DNA from: a virus
Virus record (IMG/VR): IMGVR_UViG_3300046524_000301
Location: 1-64,000 of that record
Strand: one strand, 5' to 3'
Length of the DNA: 64,000 nucleotides
Position numbers and translations under genes: made by a program. The notes beneath the pieces are model-generated. The model had not been told where the DNA came from and made no database searches. It was given only the letters and a program-made list of their open reading frames with translations. This document shows positions 8,306 to 16,604 of the stretch, piece after piece (the stretch's first letter is position 1; the number at the start of each line of letters is the position of its first letter).

Positions 8306-8909
8306 TTTTATTCTCTTGTAAAAAAGTACCTACCATTGTAGCCATTTCATGAATGTAGTTCAAGTTGTTTCCTGAGTTGTGGAAAGTAATATCAAATGGG
8401 TGACAATGTCCCCAGTCAGAATATTCAGTGTGAATTGCGGCAACTCGTTTCGAATGATATGCGATACGTTCCGAGCTTCCAAGATCAGAAGGCTCCATCC
8501 GGGATAGGTATCTCTCAATGAGGACTTCGAACTCGGCCTGTACGAATATCGTAAATAGCTCAAAGCCGTTCTCATCACAGAATTCTTTAAACTGAGGTAT
8601 ACCTGAGGGCTCAACGATAACAACAGGGATTGTCCCCGATAGAATTGCGTTAGATGCGTCTTCTTTAAGGGTGCCATAAAATTGCCCACGGAAATTAACG
8701 TGTTGTACGAATTTGTCCTGTTCAAGGAGACGTTCAAAAATAGGAATGCTTGTGAAGTGATAATCGACGCCGTCCTTTTCGCCTTCTCGCATAGGACGGG
8801 TTGCTACGCTTACGAGACGGGAAAACTTCCCAGTCTCACAAAGCTTATTAAGTAGTTCAGTTTTTCCCGATCCGCTAGGACCAGTGATGGTGATTAGATG
8901 TTTAGACAT
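8295..8909 (-). CDS. Guanylate kinase-like nucleotide kinase
   Basis: 204 aa, near the usual size for GMP kinases. Starts with the P-loop GPSGSGKT (residues 10-17), followed by VSVATRPMREGEKDGVDYHF, the Arg/Tyr-rich GMP-binding segment of this family. Expected reaction: ATP-dependent phosphorylation of (d)GMP, feeding phage DNA synthesis. Its first bases lie upstream of and divergent from the sigma-factor gene. Confidence 0.85.
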   Translation of the reverse strand: MSKHLITITGPSGSGKTELLNKLCETGKFSRLVSVATRPMREGEKDGVDYHFTSIPIFERLLEQDKFVQHVNFRGQFYGTLKEDASNAILSGTIPVVIVEPSGIPQFKEFCDENGFELFTIFVQAEFEVLIERYLSRMEPSDLGSSERIAYHSKRVAAIHTEYSDWGHCHPFDITFHNSGNNLNYIHEMATMVGTFLQENKNGG

Positions 8910-8985
8910 TTACATTACTCTTGCTTTATTAACGTTCCTCATGATACATTACCTCCATAGGAGACGCAAGGTCTCAACGGAAACC

Positions 8986-9771
8986 ATGACAGATTTATCC
9001 AAATATTATGAGAGCATTTGCTCGCAACCCCTTCTTAACCGCGAAGAAGAATATGATTTGTTTTTAGAATACTATGATCCAGCTATTTCTAAGGCTAAAA
9101 AAGAAGCTATTAAAAATAGAATTATTCAAAGTAACTTACGTTTTGCTTTCAAACAAGCAAAATATTTTAGTAAAGGAGACCTCTACTTATTTGAAGAGTT
9201 GATCGGCGCTGCGAATGAAGGCCTGCTTGTAGGATTTGAAAAATATAAACCCACGACAGAGGTTAGATTTTTGAGCTACAGCGGGTGGTGGGTAAATCAA
9301 AGAATCCTTTATGCAATGTCAAAGGTTCGCATTGTGTCTCTTCCTATTTGGAGGCAACAGCTCGGACAACGCATTCAGAAATACATGGAAGCCAATCCTG
9401 ACAAGTGCTCTTTCGAAGACTTGAAACAGGAGTTCCCCGACGTCTCAGATAAAGACCTCAGGGAACTTTCCGAATCGAAATTCCTTACATACTACATTGA
9501 AGACATGGGCTCAGACGGACCTGAGTTCGAGATTGACCCGATTGGGACAGAAGTAGAGAGCCGAATTGACAAAGAGCGTATTCATCATATGATCGATGAA
9601 CTGCCTAGCCCGCACAAAGAAATCGTCCTCATGGCCTATGGGGTCAAAGACGGCGAGGAAAAAACTCATGCGGAGATGGCATCAAACCTTAACATCTCCA
9701 AAGATCAACTACGTGCTTATAAACGAGAAGCAATGGAGATGCTTAAGGAAAAGCTGGTTCCCGGAAAGTAA
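8986..9771 (+). CDS. Sigma70-family RNA polymerase sigma factor
   Basis: 261 aa from the ATG giving MTDLSKYYESICSQPLLN. Region 1.2-like start (QPLLNREEEYDLF) is followed by region 2 (SNLRFAFKQAKYF, ELIGAANEGLLVGFEKY, RFLSYSGWWVNQRI), which in bacteria binds the beta' clamp helices and melts the -10. Near the C-terminus is a region 4-like helix-turn-helix (LPSPHKEIVLMAYG ... ISKDQLRAYKREAMEML). An upstream in-frame ATG at 8884 exists but would overlap the divergent kinase gene. It is the only plus-strand gene in the first 22 kb. It could redirect host RNA polymerase or serve the phage-encoded beta/beta' (27784-31161, 34125-35288, 42811-44637). Confidence 0.92.
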   Translation: MTDLSKYYESICSQPLLNREEEYDLFLEYYDPAISKAKKEAIKNRIIQSNLRFAFKQAKYFSKGDLYLFEELIGAANEGLLVGFEKYKPTTEVRFLSYSGWWVNQRILYAMSKVRIVSLPIWRQQLGQRIQKYMEANPDKCSFEDLKQEFPDVSDKDLRELSESKFLTYYIEDMGSDGPEFEIDPIGTEVESRIDKERIHHMIDELPSPHKEIVLMAYGVKDGEEKTHAEMASNLNISKDQLRAYKREAMEMLKEKLVPGK

Positions 9772-9855
9772 TTACTTCGTCGGGGGTACCGGCCAGCAGT
9801 CCCAGTTCCAAGGCATGTTGTCTCTACCTACGATAAAACCATAATCTCTTTCAGT

Positions 9856-10296
9856 CTAATCCAGAGGCTTAATCTTGCGAGGCCTGCCACGTCCGCGTTT
9901 GACAGGCTGTTCTCCGTTTTGGGGTTGGCTTTGAGGGGCTAAAGTTTCCGACGAAACTTCCTTAGCCGCCTGAACTGTAGTAGCTTCAGACGGTTGACTT
10001 ACCTGTAGATTCCCAGGTTCGTCCAATACTCCTGCGTTTTTTGGTGGTCGTCCTCGCCTCTTCCGAGGTTCAGACACGATATCGGAAGATTCAACTCCGA
10101 CATTACTTCTTCCAGCGCTATTTCTTCCAGCAGGGGAATTGTCGCCTTCTTTATCTCGGCGGTAATTCTCGGTTGCCCCCGGTCCTGAAAAAACTTTGCC
10201 CGAGTTTTTCCCGAAGTCAAATCGTGGAAATGGCCAATGGAAGGCCTCGGGTTTTGTTTCAGACTTTTCGTCAGGCTCTTCTTTGTGCTTTGACAT
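9856..10296 (-). CDS. Protein with two AT-hook motifs
   Basis: 146 aa, low-complexity and hydrophilic. Two AT-hooks are visible: RKRRGRPPKN near residue 80 and KRGRGRPRKIK at the extreme C-terminus. AT-hooks insert GRP into the minor groove of AT-rich DNA. Probable role: DNA-binding accessory or transcription modulator. Convergent with the sigma gene. A short AAGGA lies upstream of the ATG; promoter motif at 10404-10412. Confidence 0.8.
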   Translation of the reverse strand: MSKHKEEPDEKSETKPEAFHWPFPRFDFGKNSGKVFSGPGATENYRRDKEGDNSPAGRNSAGRSNVGVESSDIVSEPRKRRGRPPKNAGVLDEPGNLQVSQPSEATTVQAAKEVSSETLAPQSQPQNGEQPVKRGRGRPRKIKPLD

Positions 10297-10403
10297 TCTT
10301 CCAGTCCTTCTTTCATTGACAGGTCTTGCATCACTTCTGACTCCAGTTGGTCTTGGCCAAAAAATAGGTATTGATTTTAAGATTAATACTACTTCACAAT
10401 ACT

Positions 10404-10412
10404 CTTATACCA
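10404..10412 (-). promoter_or_regulatory. Extended -10 promoter TGGTATAAG
   Basis: Minus-strand TTTTTGGTATAAG, 14 bp after the stop of 10427-11035 and about 108 bp before the AT-hook gene. The leader between holds an AT-rich imperfect hairpin (GTATTAAT/ATCAATAC) but no gene. Confidence 0.65.
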
Positions 10413-10426
10413 AAAAGCTATATTGA

Positions 10427-11035
10427 TTATGAACCGATCCATGCTGCGTCATGTGAAACGTTTGAATCGTGGAGAGCGTATTCGATTTCAGATTCCTTAG
10501 CCAAAGAATATCCGTATTTATAAAGGCTAGACAGAATCCAATCGTAATGACTTCTGTATTCTACTAAAGTACAGCTCTTTCGTAACGTAACCATTTGAAC
10601 AACGTTTCCGTTGTGAAGCTTTTTAAACGAGTTACGACTACAGTGTAATCCGAGACCCTGTGACAGTCCCTTTAGAAACATGACGCCTTCTTCTTTTACA
10701 ACAACTGGTATGTGAGTTTCAAAATAACCCTCTTTCGAATCCTCGCCATGTAAAAGCGCTTTCGGATGCCAAGGAACAGTTTCGATCTTCTCCCGAACAA
10801 CATTAAATCCTTTTGATTGTAAGTACCAGGAAATTTCCTTCATCCTGGTCCATGCGTCTGTATCATCCCCTGACAATTTAGAGGATGTCATCACGTCCTG
10901 AATACTACTCGTATCCTGCAATTGCAAGTCCAGAACAATAGGCTTTACGCCAATCGCTCCACACTCTTCAATAAACTTCTTAACATCATCTGTTTTTACA
11001 GTTACGTGAATTTCGTAGTGGAGCGGTTTGTCCAT
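10427..11035 (-). CDS. Hypothetical protein
   Basis: 202 aa. HYEIHVTV near the N-terminus and YFETHIPVVV near residue 105 recall the paired His motifs of 2H phosphoesterases, but the second lacks the Ser/Thr, so I do not assign the family. Starts 1 bp after the dCMP deaminase stop, so it is probably in the same operon. Confidence 0.7.
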   Translation of the reverse strand: MDKPLHYEIHVTVKTDDVKKFIEECGAIGVKPIVLDLQLQDTSSIQDVMTSSKLSGDDTDAWTRMKEISWYLQSKGFNVVREKIETVPWHPKALLHGEDSKEGYFETHIPVVVKEEGVMFLKGLSQGLGLHCSRNSFKKLHNGNVVQMVTLRKSCTLVEYRSHYDWILSSLYKYGYSLAKESEIEYALHDSNVSHDAAWIGS

Positions 11036-11036
11036 T

Positions 11037-11498
11037 TTAAGTATCTTGCATAGGAATCACTTTAACGCCTGTCTCAGCATAGATCTTTTGAGCCAAGCCC
11101 CAACTTTCTTTCCAACGTTCTACATCGAGAACTTTAGCTTCGACATAGACTTCTTTAATACCAGACTGGACTATTGCACGAGCACAATCAACACAGGTAG
11201 GTAAAGTGGAAACATAGATTCTGCTACCATCGAGCTTGTGACCAGAGCTTGCAGCGCTATAGATAGCATTGCGCTCAGCGTGTTCGGCCCACTGGTACTT
11301 TTCTCTTGTTCTGTCGTGTCGTTCTGGATGATCTTCTGGATTGTCATTTGCTCCTCTCGGGAAACCATTATAGCCCCATGACAGAGGCTTATTTTGTGCA
11401 TCAAGAATTAATGCGCCCACCTTACTTGATGTGTCTTTACTATACAGCTCACCGATAAACTTTGCGTGAGCCATATGCTTTGCATGATTGTTACTCAT
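11037..11498 (-). CDS. dCMP deaminase-like zinc deaminase
   Basis: 153 aa. Carries both halves of the cytidine/deoxycytidylate deaminase zinc site: HAERN (His ligand and catalytic Glu) and PTCVDCARAIVQSG (PCxxC-type cysteines). Expected reaction: dCMP to dUMP, supplying thymidylate synthesis. Together with the guanylate kinase-like gene it points to phage control of nucleotide pools. It overlaps the next upstream gene by 8 bp. Confidence 0.92.
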   Translation of the reverse strand: MSNNHAKHMAHAKFIGELYSKDTSSKVGALILDAQNKPLSWGYNGFPRGANDNPEDHPERHDRTREKYQWAEHAERNAIYSAASSGHKLDGSRIYVSTLPTCVDCARAIVQSGIKEVYVEAKVLDVERWKESWGLAQKIYAETGVKVIPMQDT

Positions 11499-11769
11499 CG
11501 AACAGTTCTTTTAGTTTTCGATTGAATTCATATATGTCATTGTATTTATTTGCTTTAAGCAACTTGTCGACATCAAAAAGGAGTTTCGCTCCAAAAAAGA
11601 GAAACATGATATTCATAGCTGGAATCAAGCCCAGTATAAGAGCAGCGATAGCATGAATATTCTCTACCTCTGCCCTTGCATCACGTTTCTCTATAACTGC
11701 TACGACCTTTGGCCCGAACCAAATGCATAGAGCCAAAGTAATCAGATAAATCACCAACATTACGTACAT
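11491..11769 (-). CDS. Small two-span membrane protein
   Basis: 92 aa. Two hydrophobic stretches (residues about 2-25 and 42-65) are separated by a short charged loop, and the C-terminus is charged and soluble. Function unknown; overlaps the dCMP deaminase start by 8 bp. Confidence 0.7.
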   Translation of the reverse strand: MYVMLVIYLITLALCIWFGPKVVAVIEKRDARAEVENIHAIAALILGLIPAMNIMFLFFGAKLLFDVDKLLKANKYNDIYEFNRKLKELFDE

Positions 11770-11771
11770 AC

Positions 11772-11972
11772 CTACTCGCTTGTATTTTCCTTTAATTCTT
11801 TTACAAGCGGAGGATTAGAATCCATGATAACGGATCCATCAGGCAAATCAACAAACGTAAGTTTATGACCGTCATACTCAATTACCGGTTCAGCATTAGC
11901 AGCAGCTTCTTCTCGCTTCTTCTGCTGTTCAATAATATCTTTAAGCGTCTTTTCGTTGATGTGGAAAAACAT
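11772..11972 (-). CDS. Small hypothetical protein
   Basis: 66 aa, Lys/Glu/Ala-rich helix at residues 8-30 then a beta-like segment. Lies 5 bp after the helicase stop and 2 bp before 11491-11769, so it is an operon member. No family recognised. Confidence 0.65.
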   Translation of the reverse strand: MFFHINEKTLKDIIEQQKKREEAAANAEPVIEYDGHKLTFVDLPDGSVIMDSNPPLVKELKENTSE

Positions 11973-11977
11973 AGTTC

Positions 11978-13603
11978 CTACTTGTAAATGAATGCGTCTT
12001 TAAGCCACTTCGGAAGCTTCGCTGAATTCTTCTGGATAAACTTATTGAAACGAGAGTCCATCAGAAACGTTACTCCAAAGTCGTCCTCTGCCCGGTTAAC
12101 CCGACCGATCTGTTGGCCAAAGGTAAGTAGAGCCCAATAATTATACTTCGGAAAATCATTCTCTACAACATGCTTCACATACTCATCAGACGTGTTCAGG
12201 TACGGGATACGTAGTACGATCTGGAACCTCGCACGGTCGTACTTGAAGTCCACTCCTTGCTGACAGACAGGAGATAAAAAGACCTTAGGTTCGGTAGAGT
12301 TATAGAACTCCTGCAGTTTCTCTTGCGCATTAGTTTTGTCATGCCAGATGACACGGTCGGGCGGTAACCAACTAGCAATTTCTTCAGCTGCTTGGTAGGA
12401 CGGAACATGGATTAATCCTTTAACGTCATGGAAGATTTTCAGGATCTTGCTGATTTTCGCAATCATATCCTTGAAGTTACTATCCCAGTTTGCAAACGAA
12501 GTATCAACCTGATAGTCAGGCTTCAAATAAATTGGACGAGTCTTTACCGGGAACGTCGATGGAACACGGATAAAGTATGCATCATCCGGGTTAATACCAA
12601 TGCTTTTACAGAACATGGTCTTATCGTAAATCGTACCTGACATCAATAAGACGTGTTCACCAAAGTTAAAGATCAAATTCGTCGGAGCATTACCTACGCT
12701 ATGCGGAATGAACTCAAACGTGGTATTGATACAACGCTCACCTACGTAATTCGGAATACGACGCACAGTAAATGCATGACCGTAATAGTCAGCCTTTTCA
12801 CGAAACGTTAGAATTTGTTCGAGATACTTATCCTGTTCAGTTACGTAGGTTTCGTCTACTTCCTTCAACGCTTTTTCAGAAGCCGTAATCGCCGGAAGGA
12901 ATCGCTCTGATTCAAAGAAATCACACCAGGCATCAACACTGATTTCCTCAGGCATATCCAGGGCTTCAACGAGGCCTCGGACTGTGATTTTCTTGGTGAT
13001 GAATTCCCGAATAATACCTTCAATCAAATGAGCTTCATCAACAACCAACAGTTTTCTCTTCTCAAACTTACCACTGAAATTTGTCTGGAAGATAAAAGAA
13101 TGGATGTTGTGAATAACCGTGTGATGCTGCTGAGCTGTTTCAATTGCTGCAGTGTACGGACAAGCGCCTTGTGATTCAACACAAAGGTTATACACAGTCT
13201 GACTATTACGACACGGAGCCGTTGCACAGCTGTCTTCACCCCGAGCAGGCTGCTTAACCTGACCTTTATGAATGTCACTAATGACCTTCAAATAAATACG
13301 TTTACCACGACCACGAGTACACGGATAAGCATTCCGTCCTTTCATCAGGACAGAGTCTTCTTCGAAGTCTTCGTAGTATTGGTTTTGCAGAGATTTCTGC
13401 GGAGTTAGGATGTGAGAGTCCCTAAACTTTCTTGCGAAGGTCATAGCTACAGGTGATTTACCTGAACCAACCGGGGCTTCAAGGATAATGAACTTCTTAC
13501 CCTCTTTAAATGCGTTATCTACTTCTAGCAGAACGGCTTTCTGATTTGATCTCGGAGTTTTGAGAGGGAAAAAAGAAAGGATATCGCTTTGATTTTCCTG
13601 CAT
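11978..13603 (-). CDS. XPD/DinG-like superfamily 2 helicase with Fe-S cysteines
   Basis: 541 aa. Motif I APVGSGKS; then a cysteine-rich insert (YPC, DSC, APC, NLC, GAC) at the position where XPD/DinG helicases bind a 4Fe-4S cluster; DEAH box VVDEAHLIEG; LLMSGTIYDK (motif III-like SGT); and motif VI QQIGRVNRAEDD. Expected role: 5'-3' DNA unwinding in repair or replication. The ATG is preceded by an unusual 110-nt structured leader at 13633-13742. Confidence 0.9.
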   Translation of the reverse strand: MQENQSDILSFFPLKTPRSNQKAVLLEVDNAFKEGKKFIILEAPVGSGKSPVAMTFARKFRDSHILTPQKSLQNQYYEDFEEDSVLMKGRNAYPCTRGRGKRIYLKVISDIHKGQVKQPARGEDSCATAPCRNSQTVYNLCVESQGACPYTAAIETAQQHHTVIHNIHSFIFQTNFSGKFEKRKLLVVDEAHLIEGIIREFITKKITVRGLVEALDMPEEISVDAWCDFFESERFLPAITASEKALKEVDETYVTEQDKYLEQILTFREKADYYGHAFTVRRIPNYVGERCINTTFEFIPHSVGNAPTNLIFNFGEHVLLMSGTIYDKTMFCKSIGINPDDAYFIRVPSTFPVKTRPIYLKPDYQVDTSFANWDSNFKDMIAKISKILKIFHDVKGLIHVPSYQAAEEIASWLPPDRVIWHDKTNAQEKLQEFYNSTEPKVFLSPVCQQGVDFKYDRARFQIVLRIPYLNTSDEYVKHVVENDFPKYNYWALLTFGQQIGRVNRAEDDFGVTFLMDSRFNKFIQKNSAKLPKWLKDAFIYK

Positions 13604-13632
13604 GGCTGTTTCACCGAATTAATGAGATTAGG

Positions 13633-13742
13633 GAGAAAGACCGCCATCTGCGCACGAGGTTATGCGGCCTACGTGGACATCAACGATTAAGAGCGGGCAG
13701 GGTGAGTGCCTGGAGTCCTAATGCCTAACAGTGGTCTTTCTC
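13633..13742 (-). ncRNA. Structured 110-nt leader RNA candidate
   Basis: On the minus strand GAGAAAGACC at the 5' end pairs perfectly with GGTCTTTCTC 110 nt later (10-bp closing stem). Inside are GC-rich segments able to form shorter stems (CAGG/CCTG, GGAC/GTCC, CGCA/TGCG). The 5' arm starts about 7 nt after the TATAAG at 13749-13754, where transcription should begin. It precedes the XPD/DinG-like helicase gene. No open frame explains it, and it fits no tRNA pattern. Confidence 0.5.
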
Positions 13743-13748
13743 AATTCT

Positions 13749-13757
13749 CTTATACCA
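13749..13757 (-). promoter_or_regulatory. Extended -10 promoter TGGTATAAG
   Basis: Minus-strand TTTTTGGTATAAG placed so that transcription starts at the closing stem of the structured leader 13633-13742. Confidence 0.7.
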
Positions 13758-13773
13758 AAAACCGAAGTCTAAA

Positions 13774-14280
13774 TTAACCTCGGACAATTACATCTATAAA
13801 GTCATATTTGAGACGACTGCAAATACCCATAACCGAGCCGAGCATATCTCTGAATCCAACATCCAGTAAGTCCATATCTAAAGGATTGTCTTCATCAAAT
13901 CCAGATGCGAAATACTCCAGTACGATATTCGAACTAATGTAAAGGAGATTTGTGCATGCTAGAGTTACATCCATTCTTAGTGCAACGCTTATTTCTTCTT
14001 CAAAGTATTCCTGTAATTCATCGTACTCTGGAAGCTCAATATCAAGGCAGTGAGCTAGAATGCCGATGTGCTCAACAATAATCTGTAAATCACTTCGAAT
14101 GCTGCTTTCATCTGGTACTTCAGACGTTCCACGGACTTCGTACATAGAAATCAATACGCCTGAAACAGAACCGATGATATTAACGTTACAAGCTGAGATC
14201 AGATCCTCAGCCTGAACATACTTTTCATTAGAGAGGTACTCTTCGAGACCTCGGGATGTCAACTTGTGAATCTCTTCCAT
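13774..14280 (-). CDS. Hypothetical acidic helical protein
   Basis: 168 aa, strongly acidic and predicted mostly helical by composition (EYDELQEYFEEEISVAL). No known motif. Single gene between two promoter motifs (13749-13757 and 14362-14370). Confidence 0.7.
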   Translation of the reverse strand: MEEIHKLTSRGLEEYLSNEKYVQAEDLISACNVNIIGSVSGVLISMYEVRGTSEVPDESSIRSDLQIIVEHIGILAHCLDIELPEYDELQEYFEEEISVALRMDVTLACTNLLYISSNIVLEYFASGFDEDNPLDMDLLDVGFRDMLGSVMGICSRLKYDFIDVIVRG

Positions 14281-14361
14281 AACTACCTCAAAAACAACAG
14301 CTTATACTACTAAGACTTCCTTGCCAAGTGGCTTTCGGTATGAGTGTTTTACTACAAGATG

Positions 14362-14370
14362 CTTATACCA
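14362..14370 (-). promoter_or_regulatory. Extended -10 promoter TGGTATAAG
   Basis: Minus-strand TTTGGTATAAG 2 bp after the stop of the hydrolase gene, about 82 bp before the 13774-14280 gene. A second, weaker TAGTATAAG lies at 14301-14309 in the same leader. Confidence 0.65.
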
Positions 14371-14372
14371 AA

Positions 14373-15047
14373 TTAATCAGCTTCCTTGAGATCAAATTGA
14401 ACCCCGAAGAAAGCCTCTGGATTTGAAATTGCATTCTTGATATGAGTTGCGATATCCTCGCTTAACAAAACTTCGAAATGATTAAAAGGAGCTTCCATCT
14501 TCTTAGCTCCTCTCAATGCGCGTTGAGAATTAACAGTTACAACACCGTCGTTAGCTTCTGGGTAAATAGGGTTGTTACCGGAAGTGGTAACGAAGTTAAG
14601 CGTAGGAACTACTGCACCTGCAGAACGGAGATCATTGATTACTCGATTTTTCGTGGAGATATTCTTAAAGAGATGATAATGAGGGAACATCCATTGCAGA
14701 TAATCAGCTCCTTCGCATCCACCGAGCGGGGAAGCAAGTGTGACTACACATCTGATATCCTTGCTAAGAGCAAAGTGTTTTACTCGTTGAGACACAGCTA
14801 CGGCCAATACCCCGCCTAGACTGTGACCGACTAAATAGATAGGCGTATTATCAGGGAGATTTTCTGCGATAATTTCTGTGGTTGTAGAGATAGGATCTTG
14901 ACAATCGTATCGTACATTTACAAACTTCATGCCTTCAAACCGTTCGTCTAATTTCAGACTGGCTTGAATATGAGTAAATGATAGTGGCGTGGCATTAGCA
15001 CCGTGTATGAACCAAATTTCTGGTCTACTGTTAGTTTCGTTATTCAT
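14373..15047 (-). CDS. Alpha/beta-hydrolase (lipase/esterase-like)
   Basis: 224 aa. Contains IWFIHGANATP (oxyanion-hole region), the nucleophile elbow GHSLGG, an Asp in EANDGVVTV and a His in FNHFEVL, which together complete a Ser-Asp-His triad. Possible target: a lipid or ester; the substrate cannot be told. No signal peptide. Its ATG overlaps the stop of the HExxH gene (ATGAATAA), so the two are translationally coupled. Confidence 0.85.
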   Translation of the reverse strand: MNNETNSRPEIWFIHGANATPLSFTHIQASLKLDERFEGMKFVNVRYDCQDPISTTTEIIAENLPDNTPIYLVGHSLGGVLAVAVSQRVKHFALSKDIRCVVTLASPLGGCEGADYLQWMFPHYHLFKNISTKNRVINDLRSAGAVVPTLNFVTTSGNNPIYPEANDGVVTVNSQRALRGAKKMEAPFNHFEVLLSEDIATHIKNAISNPEAFFGVQFDLKEAD

Positions 15048-15366
15048 CTTGCAAAATCCATTTTGTGAATTCAGGATTATCTTTTAAAACTCCCAACAGC
15101 ACACTCGCAAGATTGCTTACTTGTCGTTCCGTCATTTTAAGAAATAACGTTTCATCTATAGCATGAATGGTTTCATGTAGGAGAGTGTCCTGCCTATATG
15201 CCAACGCAGGCTGTTCTCTTACGTGTAGTTCTTGTGCAGCAGTTTTACAAAGACCATCTGCGTCCTCATATTCGTCGTCCTTCATTTTGACGATTTTGAA
15301 AACTTTGCCTAACACCCTGACTTGACTAGGCATTTTATTGTACTTCGGGCTTTTAACTTTGTCCAT
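15040..15366 (-). CDS. HExxH putative zinc metallopeptidase-like protein
   Basis: 108 aa. HETIHAIDE near residue 65 matches the HExxH zinc-peptidase signature in a helix, as in the ImmA/SprT-like groups of phages. No third ligand can be assigned with confidence. Ribosome site GGAG before the ATG. First gene of a two-gene unit with the hydrolase. Confidence 0.7.
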   Translation of the reverse strand: MDKVKSPKYNKMPSQVRVLGKVFKIVKMKDDEYEDADGLCKTAAQELHVREQPALAYRQDTLLHETIHAIDETLFLKMTERQVSNLASVLLGVLKDNPEFTKWILQDE

Positions 15367-15423
15367 CTCTTGATCTCCAGGTTAGCCTATACTTCGTTAT
15401 TAAGCTAAAAAAAGAGCCTGGAT

Positions 15424-15450
15424 AAAAAAACGCCCCGAACTTCGGAGCGT
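15424..15450 (-). terminator. Rho-independent terminator after 15455-15601
   Basis: On the minus strand ACGCTCCGA pairs with TCGGGGCGT (9 bp, one G-U, 3-nt loop), followed by TTTTTTT. A second T-run ending in AGCT follows about 20 bp later. Confidence 0.85.
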
Positions 15451-15454
15451 CTCT

Positions 15455-15601
15455 TTAGCACTTATTGCAGTCTTTGTCTTTCTTTCCGAAGATACCGGCG
15501 AACATACCGGCGATTGCAGAAACTACCATCGACGCACAGATCACGACGACGATAATCACAAAAAACATGATTATTATCGCTTTAAGGAAAAACGTTATCA
15601 T
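15455..15601 (-). CDS. 48-aa membrane protein with C-terminal cysteines
   Basis: Starts at the ATG giving MITFFLKAIIIMFF, preceded by AGGAG; the open frame extends upstream but overlaps the neighbouring gene. One long hydrophobic span (about residues 3-37), Gly-rich at its end, then charged GKKDKDCNKC. Could be a small holin-like or accessory membrane protein; this is inference. Confidence 0.65.
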   Translation of the reverse strand: MITFFLKAIIIMFFVIIVVVICASMVVSAIAGMFAGIFGKKDKDCNKC

Positions 15602-15618
15602 TTCAGTCTCCTGACTGA

Positions 15619-15852
15619 CTACCGATGGCACTCGACGTAATACGCAGAGTAGCGATCGTCTGACTTCTGGCGGGAAACCGTGTCCGCACACACGGCTTTT
15701 TCCGGAAGGCTCAGATGGTTGTTGTAGAGGTTTGCCACGTAGCTCGTCAAAGCTAGAGCTGCGATCAAGAACGCTGCACGCATGCGAGAATCAAACTTCG
15801 CATGTTTGTTTTGTTCGATAATATGGCGACCATCAATGTTGATCATATTCAT
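15619..15852 (-). CDS. Small membrane-anchored protein, possibly lysis-related
   Basis: 77 aa. A charged N-terminus of about 24 residues is followed by one hydrophobic span (AAFLIAALALTSYVA) and a periplasm-like C-terminal part with two cysteines. It sits between a short membrane protein and a lipoprotein transglycosylase, so a spanin- or holin-type role is possible, but no family is recognised. A hairpin (TTTGGAA/TTCCAAA) overlaps the ribosome site region. Confidence 0.6.
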   Translation of the reverse strand: MNMINIDGRHIIEQNKHAKFDSRMRAAFLIAALALTSYVANLYNNHLSLPEKAVCADTVSRQKSDDRYSAYYVECHR

Positions 15853-15894
15853 TTGGAACTCACCCTTCCAAAAAAGATTGTTATATCCAATTCT

Positions 15895-15903
15895 CTTATA
15901 CCA
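15895..15903 (-). promoter_or_regulatory. Extended -10 promoter TGGTATAAG
   Basis: Minus-strand CTTGGTATAAGAG, about 43 bp before the 15619-15852 gene and after the transglycosylase stop. Confidence 0.65.
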
Positions 15904-15926
15904 AGTTGAGGTACTTGTATTGAGCT

Positions 15927-16580
15927 TTAAACGTGCCTTAGAGCCTCTCGCTCCCGGTTTACCTTAGTCAGGTACTCTCTAGGTTTACGACCCTTCAGAA
16001 AGCTTCCTATCCCGACATTGTACGCCATGATAGCCTTTGACGAAGACCCCGTCATGGAATAGTACTCAACGAGCACGTCAGAACCGACACGTATATTCGT
16101 GTCTATATTTGTCAAAGCTTCCCCCCGTGTTTTATCACGATGAGACTTTGCCTCGATTTGCATCAATCCCCAAGATCCACGGTGATGTGCATTGGTGTTG
16201 AAAGTAGACTCTACCGCTATGATAGCGAGAAGGTCTTCCGTTCTCGGAAAATCTGGACGAGCATACTTCTGTGCTGCGTAAACGATTTTCGAAATAAGCG
16301 ATTCAGGCTTGTTGAATCTACTTGCAACAAATTTGATCAAACGTAAAGTGTGCTGATCTTCCGGATCTATCTGAACTGGTAATTCACCAAGTCCAGTCAG
16401 GGAGAAGTTTTGCTGCTGAAAAACTGTGAGAACGTCGGTTGAAGTGGAAAGGGATGTTGATAAAACAGGCGTATTGATTGGTGTATCAAGTTTGACTTCT
16501 TGTGAGCCGCACGCCGAGAGTAGCACCGGTACTGCTAGTGCGAGGATAACAACACCTACCCATCGTCGGATGTAAGCCAT
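15927..16580 (-). CDS. Lipoprotein lytic transglycosylase (SLT domain)
   Basis: 217 aa. The N-terminus is a lipoprotein signal (basic MAYIRRW, hydrophobic core, lipobox LLSAC at residues 20-24), so the protein is probably anchored to a membrane facing the periplasm. The C-terminal half is an SLT fold: AVESTFN (catalytic Glu), GSWGLMQIE and AYNVGIGSF. Expected to cleave glycan strands of peptidoglycan. Small membrane proteins downstream may form a lysis or superinfection-control group with it. Confidence 0.88.
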   Translation of the reverse strand: MAYIRRWVGVVILALAVPVLLSACGSQEVKLDTPINTPVLSTSLSTSTDVLTVFQQQNFSLTGLGELPVQIDPEDQHTLRLIKFVASRFNKPESLISKIVYAAQKYARPDFPRTEDLLAIIAVESTFNTNAHHRGSWGLMQIEAKSHRDKTRGEALTNIDTNIRVGSDVLVEYYSMTGSSSKAIMAYNVGIGSFLKGRKPREYLTKVNREREALRHV

Positions 16581-16604
16581 TGGATGAACCTCCGTTAAGT
16601 GAAA

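Noticed and set aside
10427-11035. 2H phosphoesterase assignment
   Set aside because: HVTV is followed by HIPV, lacking the H-x-S/T pattern in the second motif.
13633-13742. tRNA or tmRNA gene
   Set aside because: No T-loop consensus, anticodon arm or CCA-compatible end; closing stem and size do not fit.
13774-14280. MazG-like pyrophosphohydrolase
   Set aside because: The acidic helices do not show the ExxE...ExxD metal-binding arrangement.
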